Source: Gammaproteobacteria bacterium (GTDB taxonomy: Bacteria > Pseudomonadota > Gammaproteobacteria > DSM-16500). From it: a stretch of 35,516 nucleotides of DNA. The notes under the pieces are model-generated. The model worked only from the letters and a program-made list of their open reading frames with translations. It was not told the DNA's origin and searched no databases. Position 1 is the first letter of the stretch. Each line of letters opens with the position of its first letter. This document shows positions 17,403-26,036 of this stretch, in pieces. The stretch spans positions 73,170-108,685 of the forward strand of contig JAJPJI010000029.1 of NCBI GenBank assembly GCA_021324305.1. Reading direction: 5' to 3'. Position numbers and translations under genes: made by a program.

Positions 17403-18572
17403 ATGCTAAAAACAGCTATTATTGGTTGCGGGCATGGTGGACAAGCTTTGGCAGCAGATTTGACACGACGCGGATGCCATGTGACCTTATATGCGCACCC
17501 CGACCACCCCGGCAGTATACAGGCAATAACCAATGCTGGCGGGATAATGTGCGAGGGATTAATCAATGAATTTGTGCCGCTGACTGCTGTAACAACCAAT
17601 ATGCAGCAAGCTGTTTCCGGCAGTGATTATATTTTTATTGTTGTTCCATCCTTTGCGCATGAAGCAATGTTCATAGAGTTATTGCCATTCCTGCAGCCTG
17701 GCCAGACCATTATCACGCTCGCCGCCAATTTTGCTTCGCTCAGTTATCTCCGCCTGCTGGAGAAAACCAACAAGATGCATGGCATAGATATATTAGACAT
17801 GGCATCACTACCCTATATTTGCCGGTCAGATCACGCTGGCACGGTCAACATCATCACGGTAAAAAAGAAACTGGCGGCGGCGAGCATTCCTTCAGCAGCA
17901 ATAGATAAACATATACGCGCATTAACCCCGATTTTTCCCTGTGAATTATTACCCTACCAGGATGTGTTATCTTTGGGAATGAACATCACCAGTGGCATGA
18001 CCCATCCGGCAATTACCTTGCTGAATGCAGGGCGAATTGGCGAAGGCAAGGATACATTTTATTTTTATCGCGATGGTATCACGCCAGAAGTGGCAGCCAT
18101 CATTGAATTGCTTGATATGGAACGCATACGCATTGGAAACAAACTGGGACTGGAAATGTACAGTTATCTTGATCTGATGGCGGAATATTACGGAACACGC
18201 TATGAATCCATCTATCAGTTTTTCCGGCAATCACCCTCGCATAATGCACTGTCGATGTGTCCCGCATCGTTAAAAGACCGTTATATCACCCAGGATGTAG
18301 CTGGCCTGCTGGTACCCTGGTATTGCCTGGGAAAGCTTGTGCAGATTGAATCATTCACACTGAACAATCTGATTAATCTCGCATCCATTATCAATAAGAC
18401 AAATTACCTGCGCACAGGCACCAATCTGGTACGTCTCAATTTGCATGACAAGACGGTGGACGAAGTCCGGCAATATGTTCATAAGGGTGAAGTGCCAGCA
18501 AGCCTGCCAGGACTGCAGCCTGTTTATGGCATGCAGATGAAACCGGTCTTGCACACAGGGTATATCTCATGA
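17403..18572 (+). CDS. NAD(P)-dependent opine dehydrogenase (octopine/nopaline dehydrogenase family)
   Basis: Enzymes of this family reductively condense the amino group of an amino acid with an alpha-keto acid to give an opine. The 389-residue product has an N-terminal Rossmann domain (IIGCGHGGQALAADL, GxGxxG at residues 8-13). The C-terminal catalytic domain shows SGMTHPAITLLNAGRIGEG with the presumed catalytic H201, and FYFYRDGITPEVAAIIELLDMER. This is the pattern of Pfam octopine_DH (PF02317), as distinct from staphylopine dehydrogenase CntM. AGGAG lies seven bases before the ATG at 17403; an ATG at 17397 is too close. It starts 22 bp after the FecB-like gene and overlaps the transporter gene (ATGA). 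The position inside a Fur-controlled operon suggests a metallophore role. Catabolism of a scavenged opine is the alternative. Substrates are unknown. Confidence 0.88.
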   Translation: MLKTAIIGCGHGGQALAADLTRRGCHVTLYAHPDHPGSIQAITNAGGIMCEGLINEFVPLTAVTTNMQQAVSGSDYIFIVVPSFAHEAMFIELLPFLQPGQTIITLAANFASLSYLRLLEKTNKMHGIDILDMASLPYICRSDHAGTVNIITVKKKLAAASIPSAAIDKHIRALTPIFPCELLPYQDVLSLGMNITSGMTHPAITLLNAGRIGEGKDTFYFYRDGITPEVAAIIELLDMERIRIGNKLGLEMYSYLDLMAEYYGTRYESIYQFFRQSPSHNALSMCPASLKDRYITQDVAGLLVPWYCLGKLVQIESFTLNNLINLASIINKTNYLRTGTNLVRLNLHDKTVDEVRQYVHKGEVPASLPGLQPVYGMQMKPVLHTGYIS

Positions 18573-19429
18573 CCTGGCTGTCTACCGCATTAGCAAGCAC
18601 CATGATATTCGGCGTCGGCAGCTTTCTGCTCAAGGTCGGAAGCCATCACAGGTTTCCGGGACCCAGTTTGCTGCTGGGTCTTTACCTCTCAGGCAGTGCA
18701 ATTTTTCTCGGCGCTTTGATGACAACAAGCAATCTCTCCCTCACCTGGACAGCGGTCTTATTTTCCATCTTGATTGGCCTGGGTTCATATTACGGCAACA
18801 CGTTTCTCGTCAAAGCCTATACAACCGGCCCTGCCGCCTTGACATCGCCGCTCATGAGCTTGAATATCCTGCTAGTCATCATGATGTCCACATTGATATT
18901 TCATGAACGTATCAGTCAATGGCAGTATCTGGGAGCAGCTTGCATGATGTGTGCCATTTCATTGCTGGGCATCAATTTCAATCATACCCTCATGAAAAGC
19001 CGCATGTGGATAGTGTTCGTCACGCTCGCTATTCTCTTCATCTTCATGCGCGAAGGCGGACTTAAAATCGCTCATGAAAATGGCATGAACAATATCAACG
19101 TCCTGTTTTTTGGCTACCTGTTTGCGGGCGTGCTCGCTGTCGGCAAATTATGGGTATCCAGAAAAAAATTATCCTCCCTGTCAACCTCATCACATTGCCA
19201 GGCTTTCCTGTTAGGCACGACAATTGGTATTTTCTCCGCAACCGGCATGGGCTTGCTCGCCTATGCCATTGCCCATGGGCCAGCCTCTGTCATTGTCCCG
19301 ATTTTTTCGTCCAGAAATTTCCTGGTCGTGATTTTATTTGTCATCTTTTTTAAGGAAAAATTGTCCCTGCTGCAATGGTTATCGGTAGGGCTGCTGATCC
19401 TGGGAATGATCCTCATCACGCATATATGA
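18569..19429 (+). CDS. EamA-type drug/metabolite transporter, candidate opine exporter
   Basis: The 286-residue product has about ten membrane helices in two repeated halves (about 1-125 and 145-286), with FLVKAYTTGPAALTSPLMSLN in the first repeat and LLAYAIAHGPASVIVPIFSS in the second. This is the EamA/RhaT pattern of amino-acid and metabolite exporters. The start overlaps the opine dehydrogenase stop (ATGA) and its own stop overlaps the next gene (ATGA), so it is coupled to both. In pseudopaline systems an EamA-family protein (CntI) exports the opine metallophore, so export of the dehydrogenase product is the natural reading here. That is inference; the sequence alone shows only a DMT transporter. 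Confidence 0.88.
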   Translation: MTWLSTALASTMIFGVGSFLLKVGSHHRFPGPSLLLGLYLSGSAIFLGALMTTSNLSLTWTAVLFSILIGLGSYYGNTFLVKAYTTGPAALTSPLMSLNILLVIMMSTLIFHERISQWQYLGAACMMCAISLLGINFNHTLMKSRMWIVFVTLAILFIFMREGGLKIAHENGMNNINVLFFGYLFAGVLAVGKLWVSRKKLSSLSTSSHCQAFLLGTTIGIFSATGMGLLAYAIAHGPASVIVPIFSSRNFLVVILFVIFFKEKLSLLQWLSVGLLILGMILITHI

Positions 19430-20433
19430 AAAAACCAATTCACCAGCAACTGACACTGCCATTCGCGCAAACCATCATTATTTTTCTGATCATGGTATTT
19501 GTCCTGCTTGATCTCAAATCCGGCGCCATGAAATTCCAGTGGAGTGAGATTTTCGCTGCCTTTCAGCATCCAGAATCAACCAGTATTCCTGCTATCGCGA
19601 TAATGCAGGTTCGACTGCCCATGGTAATTATCGCTATGCTAGCCGGCTCCGGCCTCGCCGTATCCGGGCTGCTGCTGCAGAGCGTGACACAAAATCCACT
19701 TGCCTGTCCCAGCCTATCGGGGATTGAGTATGCAACTGCATTCAGCGTGATTCTTTGTTATATGCTGGATCCTGAAATCAGCCGCGCCGCCATCATGATG
19801 ATTGCCTTGTCCGGCGGAATCCTGACGTATTTGCTCGTGCAGTGGATTGCGAAACGAACCGGCGCATCATCCGCCGGCATCACCCTGATCGGAGTCGCAT
19901 TTAATTCACTTTATTATTCTGCGATTCAGGCGATACTGATTGCCTTTCCATATCAATCCCAGGCAATCCTGTATGACTTGAATGGCTCGTTGATTGGCGT
20001 CACACTTGCAGACATTCAATTTATCATCTTGCCTTATTTGCTGCTGATTACCGGCGTGCTTCTGCTTTCGAAACGCATGGATCTGCTCGACATGGATGAT
20101 GCGCATGCAACCGCCCTGGGCCTCAATATCCGAAAATATCGCAGCATCATGCTGGGAGTCGCCATTTTACTCTCCACACTGATTACAAGCCTGGTGGGAC
20201 CATTGCTGTTCTTCGGGTTGGCGGTCCCGCATCTTGTGAGGCCGTTTGCGCGCGGCACGCAAGCAGTATGGTGCTGCGCCATACTGGGCGCGCTGCTGCT
20301 GCTAATCGCGGCATATGTGACACAAATGCTTGCTCCGCAAACGCCGCCGCCAATAGGCTTGGTCATGTTATTAATGATTGCCCCAATATTGATTGTGATT
20401 ATCCAGCGTTATCGGTCTTATGATGAAAATTAA
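19426..20433 (+). CDS. FecCD-family siderophore ABC permease, first subunit (FecC position)
   Basis: This inner-membrane permease of a type II ABC importer has 335 residues and about nine to ten helices. Family motifs are visible: MQVRLPMVIIAMLAGSGLAV, GLLLQSVTQNPLACPSLSG with the NPLAxP motif, GASSAGITLIG, LDMDDAHATALGLNI at the ATPase-contacting loop, and GPLLFFGLAVPHLVRPF. The ATG at 19426 overlaps the exporter stop by four bases; an in-frame upstream ATG at 19375 lies inside the exporter gene and is not needed. It overlaps the second permease gene by 14 bases. Confidence 0.94.
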   Translation: MKKPIHQQLTLPFAQTIIIFLIMVFVLLDLKSGAMKFQWSEIFAAFQHPESTSIPAIAIMQVRLPMVIIAMLAGSGLAVSGLLLQSVTQNPLACPSLSGIEYATAFSVILCYMLDPEISRAAIMMIALSGGILTYLLVQWIAKRTGASSAGITLIGVAFNSLYYSAIQAILIAFPYQSQAILYDLNGSLIGVTLADIQFIILPYLLLITGVLLLSKRMDLLDMDDAHATALGLNIRKYRSIMLGVAILLSTLITSLVGPLLFFGLAVPHLVRPFARGTQAVWCCAILGALLLLIAAYVTQMLAPQTPPPIGLVMLLMIAPILIVIIQRYRSYDEN

Positions 20434-21430
20434 TTATCACTCCAGCCACAGAAACAACGTTGCGCGCATGATTCTGCTATTGTCCACGTTTATCGGTATC
20501 GTCTTGATTGCCGGATTGCTATTCGGCACAGTTTTGCTTGATATTCATCCGTTCACCCAGACAAACAGCCGCGCAAATAATCTCGCTGCTTTCGTTTTGG
20601 AATTGCGCTTGAACCGTGAAGTACTCGCATTATGCTGCGGCGGCATGCTGGCAACCGGCAGCGCCATCCTGCAAGGATTGACTCGCAATCCCATGGTCGC
20701 ACCCGACCTGACCGGCATGACTTCAATCGGATGTCTGTTGATCATCCTCTGTGAAATATTACATGGCAGTTCACCGCTAATGAATATCATGCTTGGAATC
20801 ATAGGTTCCATGCTTGGATTTTTGCTCTGCATTTACCTGGCAAAAAAACGTCAACGCCTGATGGTTGTCTTGACAGGCATTACCATCAGTTTCACCGCAA
20901 CGGCGTTGATACAGCTGCTCATGTTAAAAGCACCTGACCACATCAGCGATTTTCTGCAGTTTCTGAATGGAAGTCTGTATGCAGCCAGCAGCCAGACCAT
21001 GGTCATGCTGACAGGCATGACACTGATATTGATGCCCCTGGTATTCGTGCTTGGAAAACGCTTCCTGGTCTTTGCGCTGGATGAACAAACCAGCCGCAGT
21101 ATCGGGGTGCCATTCACAGCCTATCAAACCAGCTGTTTTCTCGTTGCATCCATGCTGATCGGTTCAAGCCTCATGGGTGTTGGAAACATGGGCTTCCTTG
21201 GCATTGTCGCACCCAACATAGCCAGATATCTGTGCGGACAACGCCCGCGTTATGTATTTGCCTTAAGCTTTCTGATCGGAGGTTTATTGTATCTGCTCGC
21301 GGATACACTCGGACGCTGCCTTGTCTCACCAGCTGAAATTCCAGCCGGCATCATGACAAACATGATTACCGCACCCATATTTTTATATGTTCTGTTTCAT
21401 TTTTATCGAGGTCAGGATGGATGGAATTAA
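20420..21430 (+). CDS. FecCD-family siderophore ABC permease, second subunit (FecD position)
   Basis: The 336-residue product is the second half of the membrane channel and is diverged from the preceding gene. It shows ELRLNREVLALCCGGMLATG, SAILQGLTRNPMVAPDLTGMTS (NPMVAP in place of NPLADP), DEQTSRSIGVPF at the coupling loop, and GVGNMGFLGIVAPNIARYLCG with the conserved FxGLxxPHxxR equivalent. Two adjacent ATG codons (20420, 20423) are possible starts. The gene overlaps its neighbours by 14 bases on each side. The presence of two different FecCD subunits, as in E. coli FecC plus FecD, supports a heterodimeric permease. Confidence 0.94.
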   Translation: MMKINYHSSHRNNVARMILLLSTFIGIVLIAGLLFGTVLLDIHPFTQTNSRANNLAAFVLELRLNREVLALCCGGMLATGSAILQGLTRNPMVAPDLTGMTSIGCLLIILCEILHGSSPLMNIMLGIIGSMLGFLLCIYLAKKRQRLMVVLTGITISFTATALIQLLMLKAPDHISDFLQFLNGSLYAASSQTMVMLTGMTLILMPLVFVLGKRFLVFALDEQTSRSIGVPFTAYQTSCFLVASMLIGSSLMGVGNMGFLGIVAPNIARYLCGQRPRYVFALSFLIGGLLYLLADTLGRCLVSPAEIPAGIMTNMITAPIFLYVLFHFYRGQDGWN

Positions 21431-22181
21431 TTTAAAAAATGTCAGTCATGTCTATCAGCGCCAGTTAATCCTGTCTGATGTGGATTTGCATGTTCAAAAG
21501 GAAAAAATAACCTGCCTCGTGGGACCAAATGGTGCTGGCAAATCGACTATACTCAAACTCTTTGCCGGGCTGCTTGTTCCGCTTCGCGGCCACATTACTC
21601 TGGATAACATCGACATCCGCAATTTCACGCGCAGGGCACTCGCAAAAAAACTGAGCTACATGCCTCAGCAATGCCGTATCCCTGCCGGCCTCACCGTCAG
21701 GGAGTACGTCGCACTGGGCAGGTTTTGCCATCAATCCTGGTTTTCAAACCTGAAGGAAGATGATCATGCCGCAATTGAACAGGCGATAGACATGGCTGAC
21801 TTATCCCGCCACGCTGATCAATTTGCCGCGACACTTTCTACCGGCGAACAGCAGCGGGCAAGGATTGCCCTGATGCTGGCTCAACAGTCTGAATATTTGC
21901 TTCTGGATGAACCCATGACCGGGCTTGATTTAAAACAGCAGAGAAATCTGCTGGAATTGCTGACCGCACTGCGCAAGCACCATGCAAAAACCATCATTGT
22001 CATTCTGCATGACTTGCACCAGGTCATTGCAATGGCTGATGAGGCCGTCATGCTGAAAGAAGGCCGCGTGCTGGATCGCGGTCAACCACGCACAGTGATC
22101 AATCCACATAATTTATGTAGCATGTTTGATTACCCGTTTGATCTTTTCGCTCAGCAATACACACAAACCGGAAACTCTTAA
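21417..22181 (+). CDS. FecE-type ABC transporter ATPase for ferric siderophore uptake
   Basis: This cytoplasmic ATPase subunit has 254 residues from the ATG at 21417, chosen because GAGG stands just before it and it falls within the permease end; an ATG at 21387 is further inside. It has Walker [10 protein letters not shown], a Q-loop in YMPQQCR, the signature LSTGEQQRARIA (Thr replaces the usual Gly of LSGGQ, as in several FecE/FhuC homologues), Walker B YLLLDEP, and the H-loop ILHDLHQ. It completes a FecBCDE-like importer. It is the last clearly linked gene of the operon, with no terminator visible in the 81 bp before the next ATG. Confidence 0.95.
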   Translation: MDGINLKNVSHVYQRQLILSDVDLHVQKEKITCLVGPNGAGKSTILKLFAGLLVPLRGHITLDNIDIRNFTRRALAKKLSYMPQQCRIPAGLTVREYVALGRFCHQSWFSNLKEDDHAAIEQAIDMADLSRHADQFAATLSTGEQQRARIALMLAQQSEYLLLDEPMTGLDLKQQRNLLELLTALRKHHAKTIIVILHDLHQVIAMADEAVMLKEGRVLDRGQPRTVINPHNLCSMFDYPFDLFAQQYTQTGNS

Positions 22182-22280
22182 TATTACGTTAAGATTTCCA
22201 TTATAAATTACGTCATCAATTATTATTATCAATAAATATTATTAATAAAAATTACTACAAAAATGCAATTCAGGGATCCA

Positions 22281-23099
22281 ATGAAAACTCGTATTATTCC
22301 TGTTTCCCAGCTTAAAGCCTATGCAGAATACCAGGAAGCCGAAACAGCCCGGGCACACCTGTTCATGGGACGCGCGGATATCATGACCGAACTTCGCCAG
22401 CTTACGCAATACACCGGGAGACTGTTAAATCCCGAACGCAGAGGCGAAGAATGGTGTCTTGAAAGGAATATGGCTTTTTTTGCTGGTGCCATTGCGTCAG
22501 GCAAGCAATTTAAAATTCTTTCTTCCCTGGAAAGCATTCATGGCCGGGCCAAGTTTGGCCTGCAATGCCGCTATGGATTTGGCGGAACAGTCAAGGAATT
22601 GTTGTGGCTGGAAGATAATGACTATACATTCGAGCCGGATTTACAAGATGAAAACGTCACTTGGGCCATCCCCCCCAGGAAAAATAAATATGCCGAACCC
22701 CTGATAATCGATTATAAAGACAATACCTTCGCTGATGATGCAGAAAAGCAGGTACAACGAATTGGCGCAATTACCAGGCAGGTGGCCGAGCAGAGACTGC
22801 ACATGGCGCCCAGGCATGCAGACAGCTTAATGACAAAAACCGGCAAAAGGGGAGCTGATAACCAGGCCAAAAACAAACTCAAGCTGTTTGACCGCGCGAC
22901 TCCAGCTGTTGCCGATACCCGGTTTAAAAACAGCTTCAGCCTTCTTGAGACAATGGATGATGAGCCTGATACGAATTCAGAATCAAGGTCTAAAAAAAGT
23001 TACTCATGCACTCTGCTTGATTCCTTCACTGAATCCGATTCATCGTCTGCTAAAAAACGCAACAGGAATGCTGATACGAAAAAACTGGTCAACCGCTAG
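22281..23099 (+). CDS. protein of unknown function, effector-like
   Basis: I do not recognise this 272-residue protein (from the ATG at 22281, which has AGGG before it; an ATG at 22263 has no ribosome site). There is no signal peptide or membrane helix. The N-terminal 130 residues look globular, with a helix-rich start and CLERNMAFFAGAIASGKQF followed by SIHGRAKFGLQCRYGFGGTV. The C-terminal 120 residues are polar and probably disordered, rich in Lys, Ser and Asp, ending DSSSAKKRNRNADTKKLVNR. Such a layout is common in Legionella/Coxiella orphan proteins and secreted effectors, but no specific secretion signal can be claimed. It follows the iron operon by about 100 bp in an AT-rich gap without terminator, so read-through is possible. 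Confidence 0.7.
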   Translation: MKTRIIPVSQLKAYAEYQEAETARAHLFMGRADIMTELRQLTQYTGRLLNPERRGEEWCLERNMAFFAGAIASGKQFKILSSLESIHGRAKFGLQCRYGFGGTVKELLWLEDNDYTFEPDLQDENVTWAIPPRKNKYAEPLIIDYKDNTFADDAEKQVQRIGAITRQVAEQRLHMAPRHADSLMTKTGKRGADNQAKNKLKLFDRATPAVADTRFKNSFSLLETMDDEPDTNSESRSKKSYSCTLLDSFTESDSSSAKKRNRNADTKKLVNR

Positions 23100-23154
23100 C
23101 AGTGGCTGAAAAAATTACATTTATCGTAATCGCTGTTTGTCTGCCGCAGTCTAT

Positions 23155-23184
23155 TTTACGATATGATAAAATGTCGGCTATAAT
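23155..23184 (+). promoter_or_regulatory. probable promoter of the zinc exporter gene
   Basis: TATAAT at 23179-23184 is perfect. TTTACG at 23155-23160 (4 of 6) lies 18 bases upstream as a weak -35 box. The exporter ATG is 75 bases downstream, so the following two genes probably have their own transcript. Confidence 0.5.
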
Positions 23185-23258
23185 TCTAGAACTGACATGG
23201 CATTTCTGCTTTGGCAACACGGCAATAATAACAGAAGCTTAGACTCCGGAGACTCAGA

Positions 23259-24227
23259 ATGGGCATGCATTCCCATGATAATCATTCACATACAGGTCAT
23301 CAGCATAAAAACGGTCATGGTCATGGTCATAGTCATGGACACGGGCATGGCGAGGTTCGTTCCTTTAACACAGCGTTTGCCATCGCGGTCACACTCACAT
23401 TGGTATATACCTTCGCTGAAGGCGGCTATGCATTTTATGCCAACTCCATGAGTTTGCTGGCTGATGCCGTTCACAATCTGGGTGATGGACTGGGCCTGAT
23501 ACTCGCCTGGATTGCCAACTGGCTTCTGACCTTTCCGGCCCGGAAACGTTACAGCTACGGCTTCAAACGTACGACGATCATTGCAGCGCTTGCCAATGCA
23601 TTTATTCTGGTTGCCACTTCTGCAGTCATCGCATACGAATCGATTTTCAAGCTGTTCAATCTAACCACGGTTAATGAAACAGTCGTCATTATCGTGGGTA
23701 TCATCGGCATTTTTGTAAATGGCGGTACCTCACTTCTGTTCATGCGCGGCGCCAAAGATGATATCAATATCAAAGGCGCCTTCCTGCATCTCATGGCTGA
23801 CGCACTGATTCTGGTGGGCGTTGTTATATCAGCCATCGTCATTTATTACACCAACTGGCACTGGATAGATCCGGTTATCGGTCTCATCATTGTCGGGATC
23901 GTGCTGTATGGCACATGGGGGCTGCTGCGGGATTCTGTCATTCTCATTCTGGACGCGATTCCGCACTATATTGATCATGTGGGCGTAAAAGAATATTTGC
24001 AAAGTATCCCAGGAGTGCAAGCCGTGCATGATCTTCACATCTGGGGATTGAGCACGCGCGAAGTTGCGCTCACCGCGCACCTCATTATGCCGGACAAACC
24101 TCTTTCCGATGCAGATTACAAAAAAATAAACAACGAATTACACACCAGATTCAACATCAATCACGCGACCATACAGGTTGAAGCCGGAAGCACTGCCGAC
24201 CCCTGTATTCGCAGTGAAACATGCTGA
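23259..24227 (+). CDS. cation diffusion facilitator, zinc exporter with His-rich N-terminus
   Basis: This inner-membrane H+-coupled exporter of Zn2+ (or Co2+/Cd2+) has 322 residues. The first 31 residues contain twelve His (HGHGHSHGHGHG tract), a cytoplasmic metal-binding tail. Six helices follow. The transport-site motifs are HxxxD in helix 2 (DAVHNLGD) and HxxxD in helix 5 (LHLMADAL), the arrangement of zinc-selective ZitB/CzcD-type proteins. The cytoplasmic domain contains VHDLHIWGLSTREVALTAHL, the usual CDF C-terminal fold. GGAGA stands before the ATG. The malic enzyme gene starts 26 bp downstream and may be co-transcribed. Confidence 0.95.
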   Translation: MGMHSHDNHSHTGHQHKNGHGHGHSHGHGHGEVRSFNTAFAIAVTLTLVYTFAEGGYAFYANSMSLLADAVHNLGDGLGLILAWIANWLLTFPARKRYSYGFKRTTIIAALANAFILVATSAVIAYESIFKLFNLTTVNETVVIIVGIIGIFVNGGTSLLFMRGAKDDINIKGAFLHLMADALILVGVVISAIVIYYTNWHWIDPVIGLIIVGIVLYGTWGLLRDSVILILDAIPHYIDHVGVKEYLQSIPGVQAVHDLHIWGLSTREVALTAHLIMPDKPLSDADYKKINNELHTRFNINHATIQVEAGSTADPCIRSETC

Positions 24228-24253
24228 AATAATCACACGCATAAGGAGCCAAC

Positions 24254-25957
24254 ATGGATTATCAACTTGAAAAGGATAATGATGGCAAACCTTATCTCAA
24301 AGTCGCACTAACGGATTATGCTCTTATGGCCAATTCCCTGCTAAACAAGGGAATGGCTTTTACAAAGGAAGAACGTGAAACATTTGGCCTGATGGGATTA
24401 CTGCCTCCGCACGTCTCCGATATTGCAACACAACGCGAACGTTCCTACCTAGCGGTAAAAAGCAAGCCGAACAATCTGGAAAAATATATCTATCTGCGTG
24501 ATCTTCAGGATTCCAACGAAACCCTGTTCTATAACCTGGTTAACCATCATATCGAAGAATTACTTCCCATTGTCTATACCCCTACCGTTGGTCTTGGCTG
24601 TCAGCGTTTTAGCCACGTTTACCGCCGCCCGCGCGGCGTATTCATTGCTTATCCCAATCGCCATGATATGGACAAGATCCTGGCAAATCCCCGCTTTGAC
24701 AAGGTAAAAGCCATCGTCGTATCAGATGGTGAACGCATACTCGGATTAGGCGATCAAGGCGCCGGCGGAATGGGAATCCCGATAGGAAAACTTGCGCTTT
24801 ATACAAGCTGCGGAGGCATTCATCCGGCATCGACACTGCCGGTTTTACTGGATACAGGAACCAACAATGCCGATTTACGCCACGATCCGCTTTATATCGG
24901 CTGGCGCCATGAACGTGTGCGGGGAGAAGACTATGACAAGTTCATCGATGAATTTGTCACGGCAGTCAAAAAACGTTTTCCACATGTGTTATTACAATGG
25001 GAAGATTTCGCGCAGATCAACGCAAATCCAATCCTGGAACGTTACCGCGATCAGATATGTACTTTCAATGATGATATTCAAGGCACCGCTGCAGTTGCCG
25101 CCGGTACCTTGTTTGCTGCAATCCATGTAACCGGAATGAACCTGCGCGATCAACGTATAGTTGTTGCCGGCGCCGGCTCAGCAGGCTGCGGTATCAGCAA
25201 GCTTATCATGCATGCCATGATGGATGCCGGTCTTTCCAGGGAGGAAGCGAAAAACCGGTTTTTCCTGATTGATCGTCCCGGATTACTGCTGGATAACATG
25301 CCTGATCTGTTACCATTCCAAAAACCTTTTGCGCAATCCCGGGACATGATATCCCAATGGCAGCTGGATAATTCAAATCAGATAACCCTCAAGGACGTGG
25401 TAAAAAACGTTCACCCTACGCTGCTCATTGGCGTTTCTGGCCAGCCGGGTATTTTTACCGAAGAAATCGTGCGCGACATGGCGGCACATGTTGAACGTCC
25501 GATCATTTTTCCATTATCGAATCCCACTTCACGCTGTGAAGCCGCACCTGTCGATTTGCTGCGCTGGACAAATGATAAAGCCGTCATTGGCACCGGCAGT
25601 CCATTCGAGGCCGTGCTCAAATCCGGAAAACCTTTCCGTGTGGATCAAACCAATAATTGCTATATTTTTCCAGGCATGGGATTGGGAATCATCGCTGTCA
25701 AGGCAAGACGCATCACGGAAGCCATGTTCATGGCTGCCGCCAAGGCGCTTGCGGACACCTCGCCATCCAAAGCAAATGCCGAAGCCAACCTGTTGGCGCC
25801 ACTGTCAGAAATCCGCCAGGTTTCCTTGCAGGTGGCAACTGCCGTGGCCAAAGAAGCGATTTCATCCGGATTGGCTGCCTTTCCTGACAATGTAGACCTC
25901 AAAGAACATATACAGAATTACATGTGGATGCCAGAATATCTGCCTTACAGGAAATAA
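24254..25957 (+). CDS. maeA: malic enzyme (NAD-dependent, MaeA/SfcA type)
   Basis: Malic enzyme decarboxylates malate to pyruvate with reduction of NAD(P). The 567-residue product has the long single-domain architecture of SfcA/MaeA, not the fused phosphotransacetylase form. Motifs include IVYTPTVG with the catalytic tyrosine, RPRGVFIAYPNR, DGERILGLGDQGAGGMGIPIGKLALY with the catalytic lysine, FNDDIQGTAAV (metal-binding Asp), the nucleotide site VVAGAGSAGCGI, and FPLSNPTSRCEA. AAGGAG lies seven bases before the ATG. The cofactor preference is assigned from overall similarity and is less certain than the reaction. Confidence 0.95.
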   Translation: MDYQLEKDNDGKPYLKVALTDYALMANSLLNKGMAFTKEERETFGLMGLLPPHVSDIATQRERSYLAVKSKPNNLEKYIYLRDLQDSNETLFYNLVNHHIEELLPIVYTPTVGLGCQRFSHVYRRPRGVFIAYPNRHDMDKILANPRFDKVKAIVVSDGERILGLGDQGAGGMGIPIGKLALYTSCGGIHPASTLPVLLDTGTNNADLRHDPLYIGWRHERVRGEDYDKFIDEFVTAVKKRFPHVLLQWEDFAQINANPILERYRDQICTFNDDIQGTAAVAAGTLFAAIHVTGMNLRDQRIVVAGAGSAGCGISKLIMHAMMDAGLSREEAKNRFFLIDRPGLLLDNMPDLLPFQKPFAQSRDMISQWQLDNSNQITLKDVVKNVHPTLLIGVSGQPGIFTEEIVRDMAAHVERPIIFPLSNPTSRCEAAPVDLLRWTNDKAVIGTGSPFEAVLKSGKPFRVDQTNNCYIFPGMGLGIIAVKARRITEAMFMAAAKALADTSPSKANAEANLLAPLSEIRQVSLQVATAVAKEAISSGLAAFPDNVDLKEHIQNYMWMPEYLPYRK

Positions 25958-25970
25958 ACATGCCATTGGT

Positions 25971-26036
25971 ATGACCCTGGCACAGTTTAATGAACGCTAT
26001 CGTATTCCCTCAACCTATTTGAAGGCAATCAACTCG
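25971..26036 (+). pseudogene. possible short gene remnant behind the malic enzyme gene
   Basis: A 22-codon stretch beginning at an ATG, MTLAQFNERYRIPSTYLKAI, reads like the start of a real protein. It then runs into sequence antisense to the F-box gene where the frame stops looking protein-like. It may be the truncated start of a gene lost when the F-box region arrived. It has no ribosome site of note and could be chance. Confidence 0.2.

Noticed and set aside
22217..22231. Fur-like half site (ATTATCA) upstream of the orphan gene at 22281
   Set aside because: The region is extremely AT-rich, so an 11 of 14 match is weak evidence; the left half is poor.
23286..23474. Repeated CATGG/TCATGG units at the start of the zinc exporter gene as a possible DNA repeat
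   Set aside because: They are explained by the coding of the His-Gly repeat of the CDF protein N-terminus.
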